DNA from: a virus
Length of the DNA: 38,993 bases
Direction: 5' to 3' (one strand)
Virus record (IMG/VR): IMGVR_UViG_3300019487_000057
Location: 1 to 38,993 of that record
Below, piece by piece: positions 23,485 to 31,732 of this stretch. How positions within the stretch are numbered: position 1 is the first letter of the stretch; each line of letters starts with the position of its first letter. The notes beneath the pieces are model-generated. The model saw only the letters and a program-made list of their open reading frames with translations, searched no databases and had not been told where the DNA came from. A program made the translations under genes and the position numbers.

Positions 23485-24020
23485 TAGTAACCGTCAGCGC
23501 ATGCAGTAGCTTGCGTAAAGTTCAATACAGCAAATTCACCGAACAATTCAACTGCAGCCCGGTCGTAAGCCCTTGCCGCGTCCTCCTTGGTGAAGTAATA
23601 GCCTAGCGACATTCGCTTCCAACGAAACTTGATGTACGCTCGCCATTTCTTCTTGGACGGGAAGTAGCTTACGCCTCTGTAGCCGCTAGTGTTGTTTCGT
23701 TTAAGCTTCGAGTTTGCGCCGTTTTCCGAACAACTTGCCAACCGAAGATTTTCCCGACGGTTGTCCAGAGTGTCTCTACTGACGTGATCTGCTCGTTCCA
23801 TTGAAGTGAGCGAACGGCCTAGCTTTCGAGCCAAGACTTCCCTCGCCATACTAATGGTCGCCTGGCCGTCTTTTCGCTCTTCATATCTTGAAACATACTC
23901 ATAACCCGCTTGGTTTCTATGTACCCGCCATGGCCACTGCAATACAAACTCATAATCCTCGTCCGATACTTTTGCCACCTTGCCTCGGCCATGTTTTCCA
24001 GTCAACGAAATTTCAACCAT
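23484..24020 (-). CDS. HNH endonuclease with AP2 DNA-binding domain
   Basis: 178 aa from the ATG at 24020 (MVEISLTG-KVAKVSDEDYEF), the usual start of this family; the frame is open further upstream to 24107. The HNH region is LTSMERADHVSRDTLDNRRENLRLAS, followed by NGANSKLKRNN. A C-terminal AP2 domain has SGYRGVSYFPSKKKWRAYI and LGYYFTKEDAARAYDRAAVELFGEFAVLNF. It is a free-standing homing-type nuclease, inserted between two methyltransferase genes with 8- and 1-base overlaps that keep the operon translationally coupled. Lower GC than its neighbours supports transfer. Confidence 0.88.
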   Translation of the reverse strand: MVEISLTGKHGRGKVAKVSDEDYEFVLQWPWRVHRNQAGYEYVSRYEERKDGQATISMAREVLARKLGRSLTSMERADHVSRDTLDNRRENLRLASCSENGANSKLKRNNTSGYRGVSYFPSKKKWRAYIKFRWKRMSLGYYFTKEDAARAYDRAAVELFGEFAVLNFTQATACADGY

Positions 24021-24840
24021 CGCCATCCTGAAACGTTGTGCAACGTAAGGCTGCTGTAAATGTATTAGGGCGTCCATTCTGGCCAACGCCTCGAATGCTG
24101 TCTTCAAAGTGGCTGACGTGCGTCAAATTTGCAACTGCTCGGATTCCGGCGATTTCATCGTCCCAAGTAAAGAGTTCTTCCAAAGTCTCGGGATGCATGT
24201 AATGATGATGCTCGCCCGGACGCCAGTGTTTCCAGGGCAACTTTTCCTGATTCTCCCACCACGAGCGCGCATACTCTCCCGGAAACCTTAACGGCGGCAA
24301 CGGAGCTGTCACGAAAATCCAGTCCGTGCAGGCGCTCACCCACCGCACATGATTCAGATGCTCAAAGTGCTCCAGAGTATCGAAAAAGGTGATGGCACGA
24401 TAACGTCGCGAATCCGTCAGAGGATCAGGCAGCGCTCCGAGCTTGCGCACACCGGGATAGTCGGTTGGGTTAACGTCATGCCCATAGGTCTCCCAGCCGT
24501 TCTGGGTAGCCCAACGAATGTAGGAACCGTTGCCGTAACCAATATCCACGATCTCACGGTTGCCGTGATAGACATTGGTATGCCCCATCGGCAGCGCATC
24601 ATTCAAGCGCAGGACCGTCTCGACATAAGCCAGCCGTAGGCCAGACATCTGCTGCGTTGTGGGATAGCGGTCATACCGTTCCGCCACGTAAGCCGCATCG
24701 TAGGAGACCGTCGTGACCGGATCGACCACCGACGTCAACCGGCAAGATGCGCAATGACGCAACTTGAGACCTTCCAGCTCGTGGATCTGCGTGCTGTCGT
24801 CATAGCGGCAGCCTTCGCACACCATGTCGTTGTAGATCAT
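24013..24840 (-). CDS. SAM-dependent methyltransferase with N-terminal zinc ribbon (Methyltransf_23-like)
   Basis: 275 aa from the ATG at 24840 with GGGGGAGG upstream. The N-terminus has a Cys4 ribbon (CEGC ... CASC), as in sugar C-methyltransferases and related enzymes. VDIGYGNGSYIRWATQNGWETYGHDVNP is motif I plus the acidic loop, AITFFDTLEHFEHL is the motif II/post-motif region and IFVTAPLPP follows. The His cluster GEHHHYMHPETLEEL may bind metal or substrate. It probably methylates a sugar in the same pathway as the GT9 enzymes. An HNH gene lies on each side. Confidence 0.8.
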   Translation of the reverse strand: MIYNDMVCEGCRYDDSTQIHELEGLKLRHCASCRLTSVVDPVTTVSYDAAYVAERYDRYPTTQQMSGLRLAYVETVLRLNDALPMGHTNVYHGNREIVDIGYGNGSYIRWATQNGWETYGHDVNPTDYPGVRKLGALPDPLTDSRRYRAITFFDTLEHFEHLNHVRWVSACTDWIFVTAPLPPLRFPGEYARSWWENQEKLPWKHWRPGEHHHYMHPETLEELFTWDDEIAGIRAVANLTHVSHFEDSIRGVGQNGRPNTFTAALRCTTFQDGDG

Positions 24841-24868
24841 GACCTCCCCCTCTGGGGCACGTGCTTGC

Positions 24869-25399
24869 TCATTCTGGCCAATTGCGTCCTTTGAGAATTG
24901 CACCAATCGTAGTTTGAACCACTCCAAACAACTGTCCAAGCTCTTTTTGTGTAATGTCGCCCCGTGAGTGCCTTTGGCGAATCCAATCAACGCGTCCCTG
25001 ATTGAGTTTCACCATCCCATGTCGTTCTCCCCGAGGACAGCGTTCAGGGTAGAGAAAGGCAGAACTTCGTTCTGGATGGAGACGAAGGCCATGTTGATCA
25101 CCGCTCGCTGCACGCCCTCGTTCCTTCATTTGAAGACTGTTCTCTGGTCTCGTACCCAATTCCAAATGAGATGGCTCACAACATGCAGGGTTATCGCATT
25201 TATGAAGAACGCATAATCCATCGGGTATCGACCCAAAAGTAAGCACCCAAGCGAGACGATGTGAAAGCCATAGACGGTTTTCATACCAAATCCGGCCGTA
25301 TCCTCAGACGCGACAGCCTTGAAACTCTCGGCATCCCCGATAGTTTGGGGGAGCGATCTTCTGCCACACGTCTTCCGCCGTTTTTTGATTGATTCTCAT
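24869..25399 (-). pseudogene. HNH endonuclease gene interrupted by an in-frame TGA
   Basis: The reading frame starts at the ATG at 25399, overlapping the GT9 stop (ATGA). It runs KTAEDVWQKIAPPNYRG, then CREFQGCRV, hits TGA at about 25304-25306, and continues without shift as GYGRIWYENRLWLSHRLAWV and the HNH core VLHKCDNPACCEPSHLELGT. The C-terminus has basic Pro/Arg motifs including a local duplication (LHPERSSAFLYPERCPRGE) and a helix-turn-helix (QKELGQLFGVVQTTIGAIL). A CGA-to-TGA change would explain it. The C-terminal part alone could be re-initiated from a TTG or GTG near 25240, but it lacks the N-terminal strand. Confidence 0.85.
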
Positions 25400-26271
25400 C
25401 TTCCCAGCAAATGTTGCGCGATCCCTTCGACATCGAGAACTGTAAAGTCTCTAGGGCCTTGGTTGTCAAAGAAATACGTGAAAACTTTCGTCTCGGGATA
25501 CTTGAAACCGTAGGTATAACGCGCGTCGATCTGCGGCAGCGCATCCGTCATCGACGGGCTCGGCAACACACAGACATTCCGCTTGCGGCACCGCCACGCC
25601 TGACGGATGAGGTTGGAGTGACAGCCACCGAAGGCGTCACACCGCTCCACCAGCGCGAGCGGCACCCGGAGCCCGAGCTTGTCGATGAGGTTGAGCACGC
25701 GCGGATGATCGAAAGGGCACAGCTCCTCCTGGTATTTGTGCCCGCGCTCGTGATTCTTGCCCAGCACCAGCACCCGGCAGGCCGGGTCCAGATCCACCAG
25801 CCGTTGGCAGAGCAACGCCAGACGCTCGGGGTCGCATCCGTCGCGATCGGAGAGCCCGGCGTACATCTGGAGACAGATCACAGGCCCGTCCGAGGTGAGC
25901 AAGTGGTCCAGATAGCCCTGCTCTTCCAGGCTGTAGCGATAGGTGAACGGCTCCTGACGGATGATAGGCCCGGCGAAGTGGTTGAGATACTGCGGCAGCA
26001 TCGGGTAAAACCCGTCCGAAGTGGGGCGAATGAAACGCTGAGGATCGACCTCGCGGGGATCGCGCCAGGGCTCCGTGATTACCTCATGAACATGCGGCTG
26101 GTAACGGAAAAGGTCCTCGACGCCGGGGCAGTGGCAACAGGTGTGGACACGGATGCGGAACCCATAATCTTCGACGAGCCCCGGAAGCAGCCGCATCGAC
26201 GGGCTGTCCAACACGTCCACCCATACGTCTCCACTTCCACCACCAAACTGAGTAAAAAACCCTCGAATCAT
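25396..26271 (-). CDS. Second GT9-like glycosyltransferase
   Basis: 291 aa from the ATG at 26271, preceded by AGGAG at nine bases; a TTG at 26361 would add 30 acidic residues. The N-terminal loop FGGGSGDVWVDVLDSP parallels the G-x-G-D loop of GT9 enzymes. HTCCHCPGVEDLFRYQPHVHEVI and VICLQMYAGLSDRDGC follow, and the C-terminal donor region has NLIDKLGLRVPLALVERCDAFGGCHSNLIRQAWRCRK, the GT9 pattern of a sheltered acceptor loop. It probably adds a second sugar in the same glycan pathway as the enzyme at 20621. The gene is followed by the broken HNH gene with an ATGA overlap. Confidence 0.7.
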   Translation of the reverse strand: MIRGFFTQFGGGSGDVWVDVLDSPSMRLLPGLVEDYGFRIRVHTCCHCPGVEDLFRYQPHVHEVITEPWRDPREVDPQRFIRPTSDGFYPMLPQYLNHFAGPIIRQEPFTYRYSLEEQGYLDHLLTSDGPVICLQMYAGLSDRDGCDPERLALLCQRLVDLDPACRVLVLGKNHERGHKYQEELCPFDHPRVLNLIDKLGLRVPLALVERCDAFGGCHSNLIRQAWRCRKRNVCVLPSPSMTDALPQIDARYTYGFKYPETKVFTYFFDNQGPRDFTVLDVEGIAQHLLGR

Positions 26272-26356
26272 ACAGAAAAACTCCTGTTCTTCTTCTTCAG
26301 TGAATGATGGAAGTTCTTTGGAAAACGCTTTGCAGGAATCGTCACCGTTCTTGACC

Positions 26357-26391
26357 AGCAAGAGCCTCGCTTAACGCGAGCAGCTCTTGCT
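26357..26391. repeat. Strong hairpin enclosing a stop codon
   Basis: AGCAAGAGC (26357-26365) plus CTCGC (26366-26370) pair with GCGAG (26376-26380) plus GCTCTTGCT (26383-26391), 14 bp with a two-base bulge. The TAA of the small zinc-finger gene is in the loop. There is no U-tract on the minus strand, so a terminator is not obvious; attenuation, RNA stability or a recombination site are alternatives. Confidence 0.6.
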
Positions 26392-26481
26392 GCAAAACCG
26401 GCCTAAACCCTTTACCACCTTATCAGCCCGAGCTTCAAACTTAGTTCCGCATTGCTCACAAACTCGCTCCACCACTGGCAT
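26371..26481 (-). CDS. 36-aa zinc-finger peptide
   Basis: MPVVERVCEQCGTKFEAR and GRFCSKSCSR give a C-x-x-C ... C-x3-C ribbon like the N-terminal domain of many phage HNH proteins. The start overlaps the stop region of the upstream gene. After the TAA the same frame stays open into the GT9 coding frame, so this may be a truncated piece of a longer protein. No nuclease core follows. Confidence 0.5.
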   Translation of the reverse strand: MPVVERVCEQCGTKFEARADKVVKGLGRFCSKSCSR

Positions 26482-26683
26482 AGAAACCTTGCACAGATCC
26501 TCCCGACGCAAAAGGGTCGGCTTTGACTTCCAAAAGAAAAGAGAAGTCGCCCCTTCGTGATACTAAGCCGGAAATGGGCCACAGGGCGGCCTCCCGCTCG
26601 GCAGAGAGCCGAAAGAAACGCATAGTGATAGGGTTCGGCGAATGGTCGACGAACCGTTGAAAACGTGGCAAGAAGCGTGCCAA
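26456..26683 (-). CDS. Small hypothetical protein
   Basis: 75 aa from a TTG start one base after the distal tail gene stop. The sequence RFFRLSAEREAALWPISGLV then DFSFLLEVKADPF is compatible with a small alpha/beta virion accessory. Not recognised. An internal ATG (MRFFRLS) is an alternative start. Confidence 0.45.
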   Translation of the reverse strand: MARFLPRFQRFVDHSPNPITMRFFRLSAEREAALWPISGLVSRRGDFSFLLEVKADPFASGGSVQGFYASGGASL

Positions 26684-26684
26684 A

Positions 26685-27110
26685 TCAGAAGCTGCCGCCG
26701 AGAAACTGAATGACCGAGCAACAAGTCAGGCTCATGGTATAGGTAAAGCCCTCGCAGGCCCCCGGAATCGGCACGGGATTGAAGGAAACTTGCCCCGGAG
26801 TGAAGATGACCTGAAAACGGTTCTCCAGCCAGTCGTTCAACTCGTAGATCGCCGAAGGCTGCCGGTATTTGGCGTGCAGCGCAGCCAGCGTCTCGGGTGA
26901 CGCAATCTGCCCCTCCAGGGTAAGAGTGAGATCCTTCTGTTTCACTCCCAGCACTTGACGGATGACGCCGCCGTCCAGCGTCGGAAACGTCGAGCCGCGC
27001 ACCGGCAGCTCGAACGGCCGGTAGACGGTCGGGTCTACATCAAAGACCGTCTCGTTGAACCCGGTCTCGGCATCCTTCAGACTAATCTCACCCAGCGCCA
27101 GAGCGGCCAT
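26685..27110 (-). CDS. Distal tail-like / minor tail protein
   Basis: 141 aa, three bases after the tape-measure stop, the position where siphovirus distal tail (Dit) or minor tail proteins are encoded. Features: PFELPVRGSTFPTLDGGVIRQ, LTLTLEGQIASPETLAAL and RFQVIFTPGQVSFNP, a beta-sandwich style seen in tail-tip adaptors. The C-terminus has CCSVIQFLGGSF. Assignment rests mainly on gene order. Confidence 0.55.
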   Translation of the reverse strand: MAALALGEISLKDAETGFNETVFDVDPTVYRPFELPVRGSTFPTLDGGVIRQVLGVKQKDLTLTLEGQIASPETLAALHAKYRQPSAIYELNDWLENRFQVIFTPGQVSFNPVPIPGACEGFTYTMSLTCCSVIQFLGGSF

Positions 27111-27113
27111 CTA

Positions 27114-30100
27114 TCATCCTCTCGTCGGCCCGCGGCGGAACTGCTGCTCCAGGCGGGTCAACAATGCGCCGAGAATACGCTCCACCAAAGGGTCCAGAAC
27201 CGAGCCCGCCTCCAGCCCCCCGCGCAAGTCAACGGTCAAGTTGACGTTCGCAGGGCCGATAGCTTGCGCGCGAGCCGCAGCCGTAGCTGGAGTGAGTTTT
27301 GCAATTTCGTTGATGACGTTTGCCAGCGGTTTGAGCGCCGCACCAAACTGCCCCAAGTCCGGGACGAGGTCTCGCGCCTGCTTGGCGAGGTTAATGAGCT
27401 GATCGCGCAGGTCAATACTGGTATCGATCACCTGCCGCTCTATATCGACGAACGTCTCCAGCGCCTGTCTCCGCGCTTCCGACTCCTGCACCACCAATTG
27501 GTTGAGTTGTTCCCTTTGCTGCCTTGCGGCGTCCGCTACCTCCGCCTCAGCGCGGATGGTGCCCGCTTCGCGGCCGACACGCTCCAGTTCCAGTAGACGC
27601 GGGCGATTGACCTCTTCACCCACCGCGCCGCGACCGCGCAACTCTGCCAGCTCAAGCCGCTCGGCGGCAGTGAGCCCCCGGCGGCGCGTCTCGATCTGCG
27701 CTCCCTCCCGCTGGATCTCCAGACCCTCCTGCGCACGCTCGATGTCGGTGCGCCTGAGGCGTCGGCCGCGCGCTGCCGCCAACTGCGGGAAGAGTCCGCG
27801 CGCCAGCCCTCCGACGCCCGCGACGTTGGTGAGACCACGCTCCTCCAGGAGCCGCTGCAGCTCCGCCTCCAGATCCTGCACCGTGCGTGCGGTGGAACCA
27901 AGTATCGCCTCGGAGAGGCCCCGCACCGCCTCGGTCACCTGATCGGCGAGAATCTCCGGGGCTACTCTCTCCGAGCTCGCCCGCTGGAGCGCGTCGCCGA
28001 TCGCGCCGCCGATGACTCCCGCGATCGTCGTCTCGATGACGCCGCGCGCCGCCACGTCCTCCCGCCGCAGTCCAAGCCCCCGGCGGCGCAAGACGAGATC
28101 CTCCCGCGTCTCCGCCTCCCGGCGGATGGCGTCGGTCAGCGCCCGTTCGGACTCGATCTGCTGCTTGATAAGATCCCGCTGTTCCCGTGCCGTCTGCCGC
28201 TGAAAGTCCCGGACGCGCTTACGCGCCTCCTCCTGCTCTCGCACGGACTTGATGGTGAGACGAGCAAAGTCATTCTGTAGAGCGATGGCCTGATCGCGAG
28301 TATTCCGGAAATCTTCAAGATTCTCTCGTCGATTTGTTTCAATCAGCGCCGCGCGTTCCCGCAGCCCTTGCTCCGGCGTTTTCTCTCCCTTGCGCACTTG
28401 CTCCTGAAGAGCGGCAAACTCATTCTCCAGATCAATGCGCCGCTCCCGAATACGATTTTCACTCGCTCTTGCCTCGGAACGACGCACACCCAATTCGGCC
28501 TGACGATCTAATTCTGCCAACTGACGTATGCCTTGCTTCTTGGTGGCTGTAATAAATTCGTTTCGCGTTTTCTCATCTTTGATCCGCTTGTCCCCGATAG
28601 TAGCTTGTTCAATAGCAAGGGCTGTCTCCAATTCAATAATACGCCGTGTATTCTCTTGTGCCTGAGCAACGCGTAATTTTTCCTCAATACTAATGCTTCG
28701 CGTGATGGCTTTTTCGATCTGTACGCGATGATCGCCGCTCGCCTCGTAGATACGGCCGAGTTTTCGCGCTTCATCGCGAGCGTTCTGCAGTCGTTTCTGC
28801 GCCTCTAACAGGGCAGTTCGCGTTGCGGTAACTTCCGGACTTTCCGGGCCTACGGCACGACCAGCGCCCGAGGCAGCCCGCTGAATTGCTTGCTCCAAAG
28901 TAAGACCGGTTGATGGAGGTGCCACACGACCAAAGATCGGCTGCCCCTCCTGAAGCGTAACCGAAGCAGAACGCAATCCCGGAAAGACGCCCGCTCCTCC
29001 TTGCCCCCGCCCTGCCGTAAGTTGCGCTTGCCGAAAACGCTCTTGCGCCTCGCGAAACTGTCGATCCAGTTCAGGCAACTGCTGCGAAAGACTAAGACGA
29101 CGCTTCCCTTCCGTCGATAAGAATTCAGATCTCGCTTTTTGTCCAGGCAGACGGGTCCTGGCGATACGTTCTTCCTCCCGAGCCTGTAAGATTTCACCAA
29201 AAAAGCCCCGCCCGCCCCGAAACTGCTGGACAAGAACCTCAATGAATGCGGCTCCCATGGCAGCGCCAGCCGCCACCCCTACGGCCGAGACAAAAGCCGT
29301 CCCGATCGCCTTACCGATAGCAACCAGCGAGGCGCCACCCGCCGCGGCGGCAGGAGCCGCCGCCAAGTTGGAAGCAGCCGCCGCACCTCGCGCTACTGTC
29401 CCGGGCAGCAGATGCTGCGCCGCTCGCGCTCCTCCAGCGGCCGCCGCACCACCCGCCGCTGCGCCCCCAACACCCAACAGCCCTGGGATGCCACCCGCCA
29501 CCCGCTGACCGAGCGCCGTCCCGGCAAACACTCCACCCGCGCTTCCTAACCGTGACAGACCGGCGCTCACCGCGCCCGCCACGCGCACCGCGCCCAGCGC
29601 CCCAAAGACGCCGATCAAAATCTGATGATTTCTAACCAGATACTGGAAGAAGTTTAGAAGGGTTTGAAAAGCTCCAGACGACGCCACCCGTCCCATCGTC
29701 TCAAACGCGATCACGAGCGTCTCAACGAGCCGTTCGGCTGTGCCGGAATCTACAAACCGCTCGATGACGCGAAAGATCCGGGTGATCACCTCGCCTGCCC
29801 GCTTCGCAAACGTCGCGATCGCTTCGGACGAGAGCGCCTCATTGAAGGAGAGAACCCGGCCGGTGATGCGCTTGAAGACGTCCTCCAGAGTGAGACGCAG
29901 GAAGTCTTGCCCTTTGCTGATTAATGTGGTGAATGCGGCCTCGGACGACTTCCCGAAAGCAGAGACGATCGGCTCCGCCCCGGCTAACCGCTCATTGAGA
30001 AGTTGGACGAGGTTGCCCGCTTCGCGGGCATTCTGCACCTCCTCGGTCGTCAGCCCGAGGATCTGGGCGACCGTCGCGCCGCGGCGGATGTCGCCAGAGA

Positions 30101-31238
30101 GGATCGCCCGCACCTCCTGCACGAGCTGCGGCGTCCCGCCCGCGAGGCCGAGACTCTTGGCCACCTGCGCGATGCGGGAGGTGAGCCGGATGATGTCTCC
30201 TTCGGGGATGCCGGCGCGAATGGCCTGGGAGAAGTTGGTGGTGACGACCTCCACCAGCTCCTCGGTGGTCAAAATCGTTTTGTTCGCCTCTTCACGGATC
30301 TGCGCGAAGAACCGCTCCCCGTCGCGGGCGAAGACGCGGAAGGCACGCGCCCCCGTGACGATGTTCCCCTGCGCGTCCTCCACCCGCGAAGTGAGCGCCA
30401 GCGCCGTGCCGAGCCCGAAGCGGAACCGCTCCCATTCCCGGTTCAACTCGATGCCGCGCTTGACGAGACCCGTGAAGGCGGCGGTAACCCCCGCGAAAAG
30501 CGCCAGCCGGAAGGCGGTGCTGAAGAAGCGCGCCTGCTGGGTCATCACCCGCAGATCTTCGCGCCCGATACGCTGGAAGGTGCGGGAGAGACGTGCGGCT
30601 GTGGTGTTTGCCTCGGCGAGGTGACGGCGCAGGGCCACGATATCCTCGGGTCGCGAACCCGTAGGAATAGGACGAAAAGGCGGTCCCGTCCCTCCCGTCA
30701 CCTGGCGAATCTGAGAGCGCAGATCGCCTGCTTCGGTGCGACGGCTCCCTGTCGCCTGCCGATCTGCTTTCCGCCGTTCTTCCGCTTCAATCCGATTCTG
30801 ATTCCGTTGATTTTCGAGCGCCTGCCGATTCAGCTTACGCTGATCTTCTAGCTGTGCCCGTCCACGTTGACGAAACGCTTCCAGATCGCGGGCATTATTG
30901 AGTTTGGTTAGCTCCAATTCTTGTCTGCGAGCCAAGGCGATGAGATCCAAACGATTCTTTAACGCCGCTCTCAGATCGTCGGTTTGTCGCTTGAGTGATT
31001 CTCGAAATTCGATCTCCTGCTTCTTCAGATCGCTCCGCTGCTGCGCCGTCGTCGAACCGCCCGCCGTTCCGCCCCCCCGCGGTGCTGCCGCGCCCGTCAC
31101 CACCCCCGTAACACTGACGGCGGCGAGTTTGCTGGCCCGCTCGTTATACTGGCGCCAACGCCGTTCGGCGGCGGTTAGCGTCTTTTCGAGTTCCTTTATA
31201 TCAGCAAGAACCCGGGTGATCAAACTACTTTCTGGCAT
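27114..31238 (-). CDS. Tape measure protein
   Basis: 1374 aa from the ATG at 31238 (MPESSLIT). It is the longest gene of the tail block, with long heptad-like helices at both ends (about 1-150, 880-1070 and 1180-1300; e.g. RNQNRIEAEERRKADRQ) and a Gly/Ala-rich hydrophobic centre (about 550-690) that would insert into the membrane. A region around 200-500 has the PhoR-like tape-measure N-domain flavour (ITRVLADIKELEKTLTAAERRW at the start). It sets tail length and passes through the tail tube during injection. At about 1.5 angstrom per residue the tail would be near 200 nm. It overlaps the HNH stop at 31225. Confidence 0.85.
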   Translation of the reverse strand: MPESSLITRVLADIKELEKTLTAAERRWRQYNERASKLAAVSVTGVVTGAAAPRGGGTAGGSTTAQQRSDLKKQEIEFRESLKRQTDDLRAALKNRLDLIALARRQELELTKLNNARDLEAFRQRGRAQLEDQRKLNRQALENQRNQNRIEAEERRKADRQATGSRRTEAGDLRSQIRQVTGGTGPPFRPIPTGSRPEDIVALRRHLAEANTTAARLSRTFQRIGREDLRVMTQQARFFSTAFRLALFAGVTAAFTGLVKRGIELNREWERFRFGLGTALALTSRVEDAQGNIVTGARAFRVFARDGERFFAQIREEANKTILTTEELVEVVTTNFSQAIRAGIPEGDIIRLTSRIAQVAKSLGLAGGTPQLVQEVRAILSGDIRRGATVAQILGLTTEEVQNAREAGNLVQLLNERLAGAEPIVSAFGKSSEAAFTTLISKGQDFLRLTLEDVFKRITGRVLSFNEALSSEAIATFAKRAGEVITRIFRVIERFVDSGTAERLVETLVIAFETMGRVASSGAFQTLLNFFQYLVRNHQILIGVFGALGAVRVAGAVSAGLSRLGSAGGVFAGTALGQRVAGGIPGLLGVGGAAAGGAAAAGGARAAQHLLPGTVARGAAAASNLAAAPAAAAGGASLVAIGKAIGTAFVSAVGVAAGAAMGAAFIEVLVQQFRGGRGFFGEILQAREEERIARTRLPGQKARSEFLSTEGKRRLSLSQQLPELDRQFREAQERFRQAQLTAGRGQGGAGVFPGLRSASVTLQEGQPIFGRVAPPSTGLTLEQAIQRAASGAGRAVGPESPEVTATRTALLEAQKRLQNARDEARKLGRIYEASGDHRVQIEKAITRSISIEEKLRVAQAQENTRRIIELETALAIEQATIGDKRIKDEKTRNEFITATKKQGIRQLAELDRQAELGVRRSEARASENRIRERRIDLENEFAALQEQVRKGEKTPEQGLRERAALIETNRRENLEDFRNTRDQAIALQNDFARLTIKSVREQEEARKRVRDFQRQTAREQRDLIKQQIESERALTDAIRREAETREDLVLRRRGLGLRREDVAARGVIETTIAGVIGGAIGDALQRASSERVAPEILADQVTEAVRGLSEAILGSTARTVQDLEAELQRLLEERGLTNVAGVGGLARGLFPQLAAARGRRLRRTDIERAQEGLEIQREGAQIETRRRGLTAAERLELAELRGRGAVGEEVNRPRLLELERVGREAGTIRAEAEVADAARQQREQLNQLVVQESEARRQALETFVDIERQVIDTSIDLRDQLINLAKQARDLVPDLGQFGAALKPLANVINEIAKLTPATAAARAQAIGPANVNLTVDLRGGLEAGSVLDPLVERILGALLTRLEQQFRRGPTRG

Positions 31239-31665
31239 TCTCAACCCGCCTTTGGCTGTAAAGCCTCATGCGATTTCGATTGCATATCCGACAAACGCGC
31301 CTTGGGTAGTCCTTACGCGATGGATTGACTTTGTGTAGAGGATGACCATTCTTACAATGCGTCTTGCTGAGATTGCGCGTAGTAAGAGTGTCTCCTAAAT
31401 GCTGATGCTCGACATGTGTAACAGCCTGCAAATGGGCTGGATTGCAACATCGACGATTCTCGCAACGGTGATGAATGTGTATTCCTTTGGGAATCGCACC
31501 ATGAACCATCTCATAGATCAAGCGATGAACTTTGTAACTCTTGTTCTCAATGTTAATAACGCCATATCCGCAGCACAAAGCGCCTTGATACTCATGACAT
31601 CCGTTCTCGGAATTGAAGCGAATGCGCCGAATTGCGTCGTGAATCGTATTTGGTCTCTGTGGCAT
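31225..31665 (-). CDS. HNH endonuclease with C-terminal zinc module
   Basis: 146 aa from the ATG at 31665 (a TTG at 31674 is also possible). Core: GCHEYQGALCCGYGVINI, VHRLIYEMVHGAIPKGIHIHHRCENRRCCNPAHLQAV, then a zinc module THCKNGHPLHKVN and RRVCRICNRNRMR. It lies between the tail chaperone and tape measure genes and overlaps the latter's start by 14 bases, a common insertion point for free-standing phage homing nucleases. Lower GC than the flanking genes. Confidence 0.88.
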   Translation of the reverse strand: MPQRPNTIHDAIRRIRFNSENGCHEYQGALCCGYGVINIENKSYKVHRLIYEMVHGAIPKGIHIHHRCENRRCCNPAHLQAVTHVEHQHLGDTLTTRNLSKTHCKNGHPLHKVNPSRKDYPRRVCRICNRNRMRLYSQRRVENARK

Positions 31666-31683
31666 TTTGTTCAAGATTTATAA

Positions 31684-31721
31684 CAAGGCGCAGAAGGTCA
31701 TTCAAGCCCCTCTGCGCCTTG
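31684..31721 (-). terminator. 11-bp perfect hairpin after the chaperone genes
   Basis: CAAGGCGCAGA (31684-31694) pairs perfectly with TCTGCGCCTTG (31711-31721) around a 16-base loop. On the minus strand it is followed by TTATAAATCTTG, a weak U-rich tail. It lies between the chaperone stop and the HNH start, so it may attenuate transcription into the tape measure gene. A processing or recombination site is the alternative. Confidence 0.45.
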
Positions 31722-31732
31722 AACCCTACACC

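Noticed and set aside
24869-25399. TGA recoded as tryptophan or another residue across the genome
   Set aside because: Many other genes end in TGA at operon-coupled ATGA or TTGA overlaps and use TGG for Trp, so a genome-wide code change is not supported.
29740-30851. Long plus-strand open frames (up to 294 codons) inside the tape measure gene
   Set aside because: They are antisense shadows of a GC-rich coding sequence; their proteins are Arg/Ser/Pro-rich without motifs, while the minus strand gives a coherent tape measure protein.
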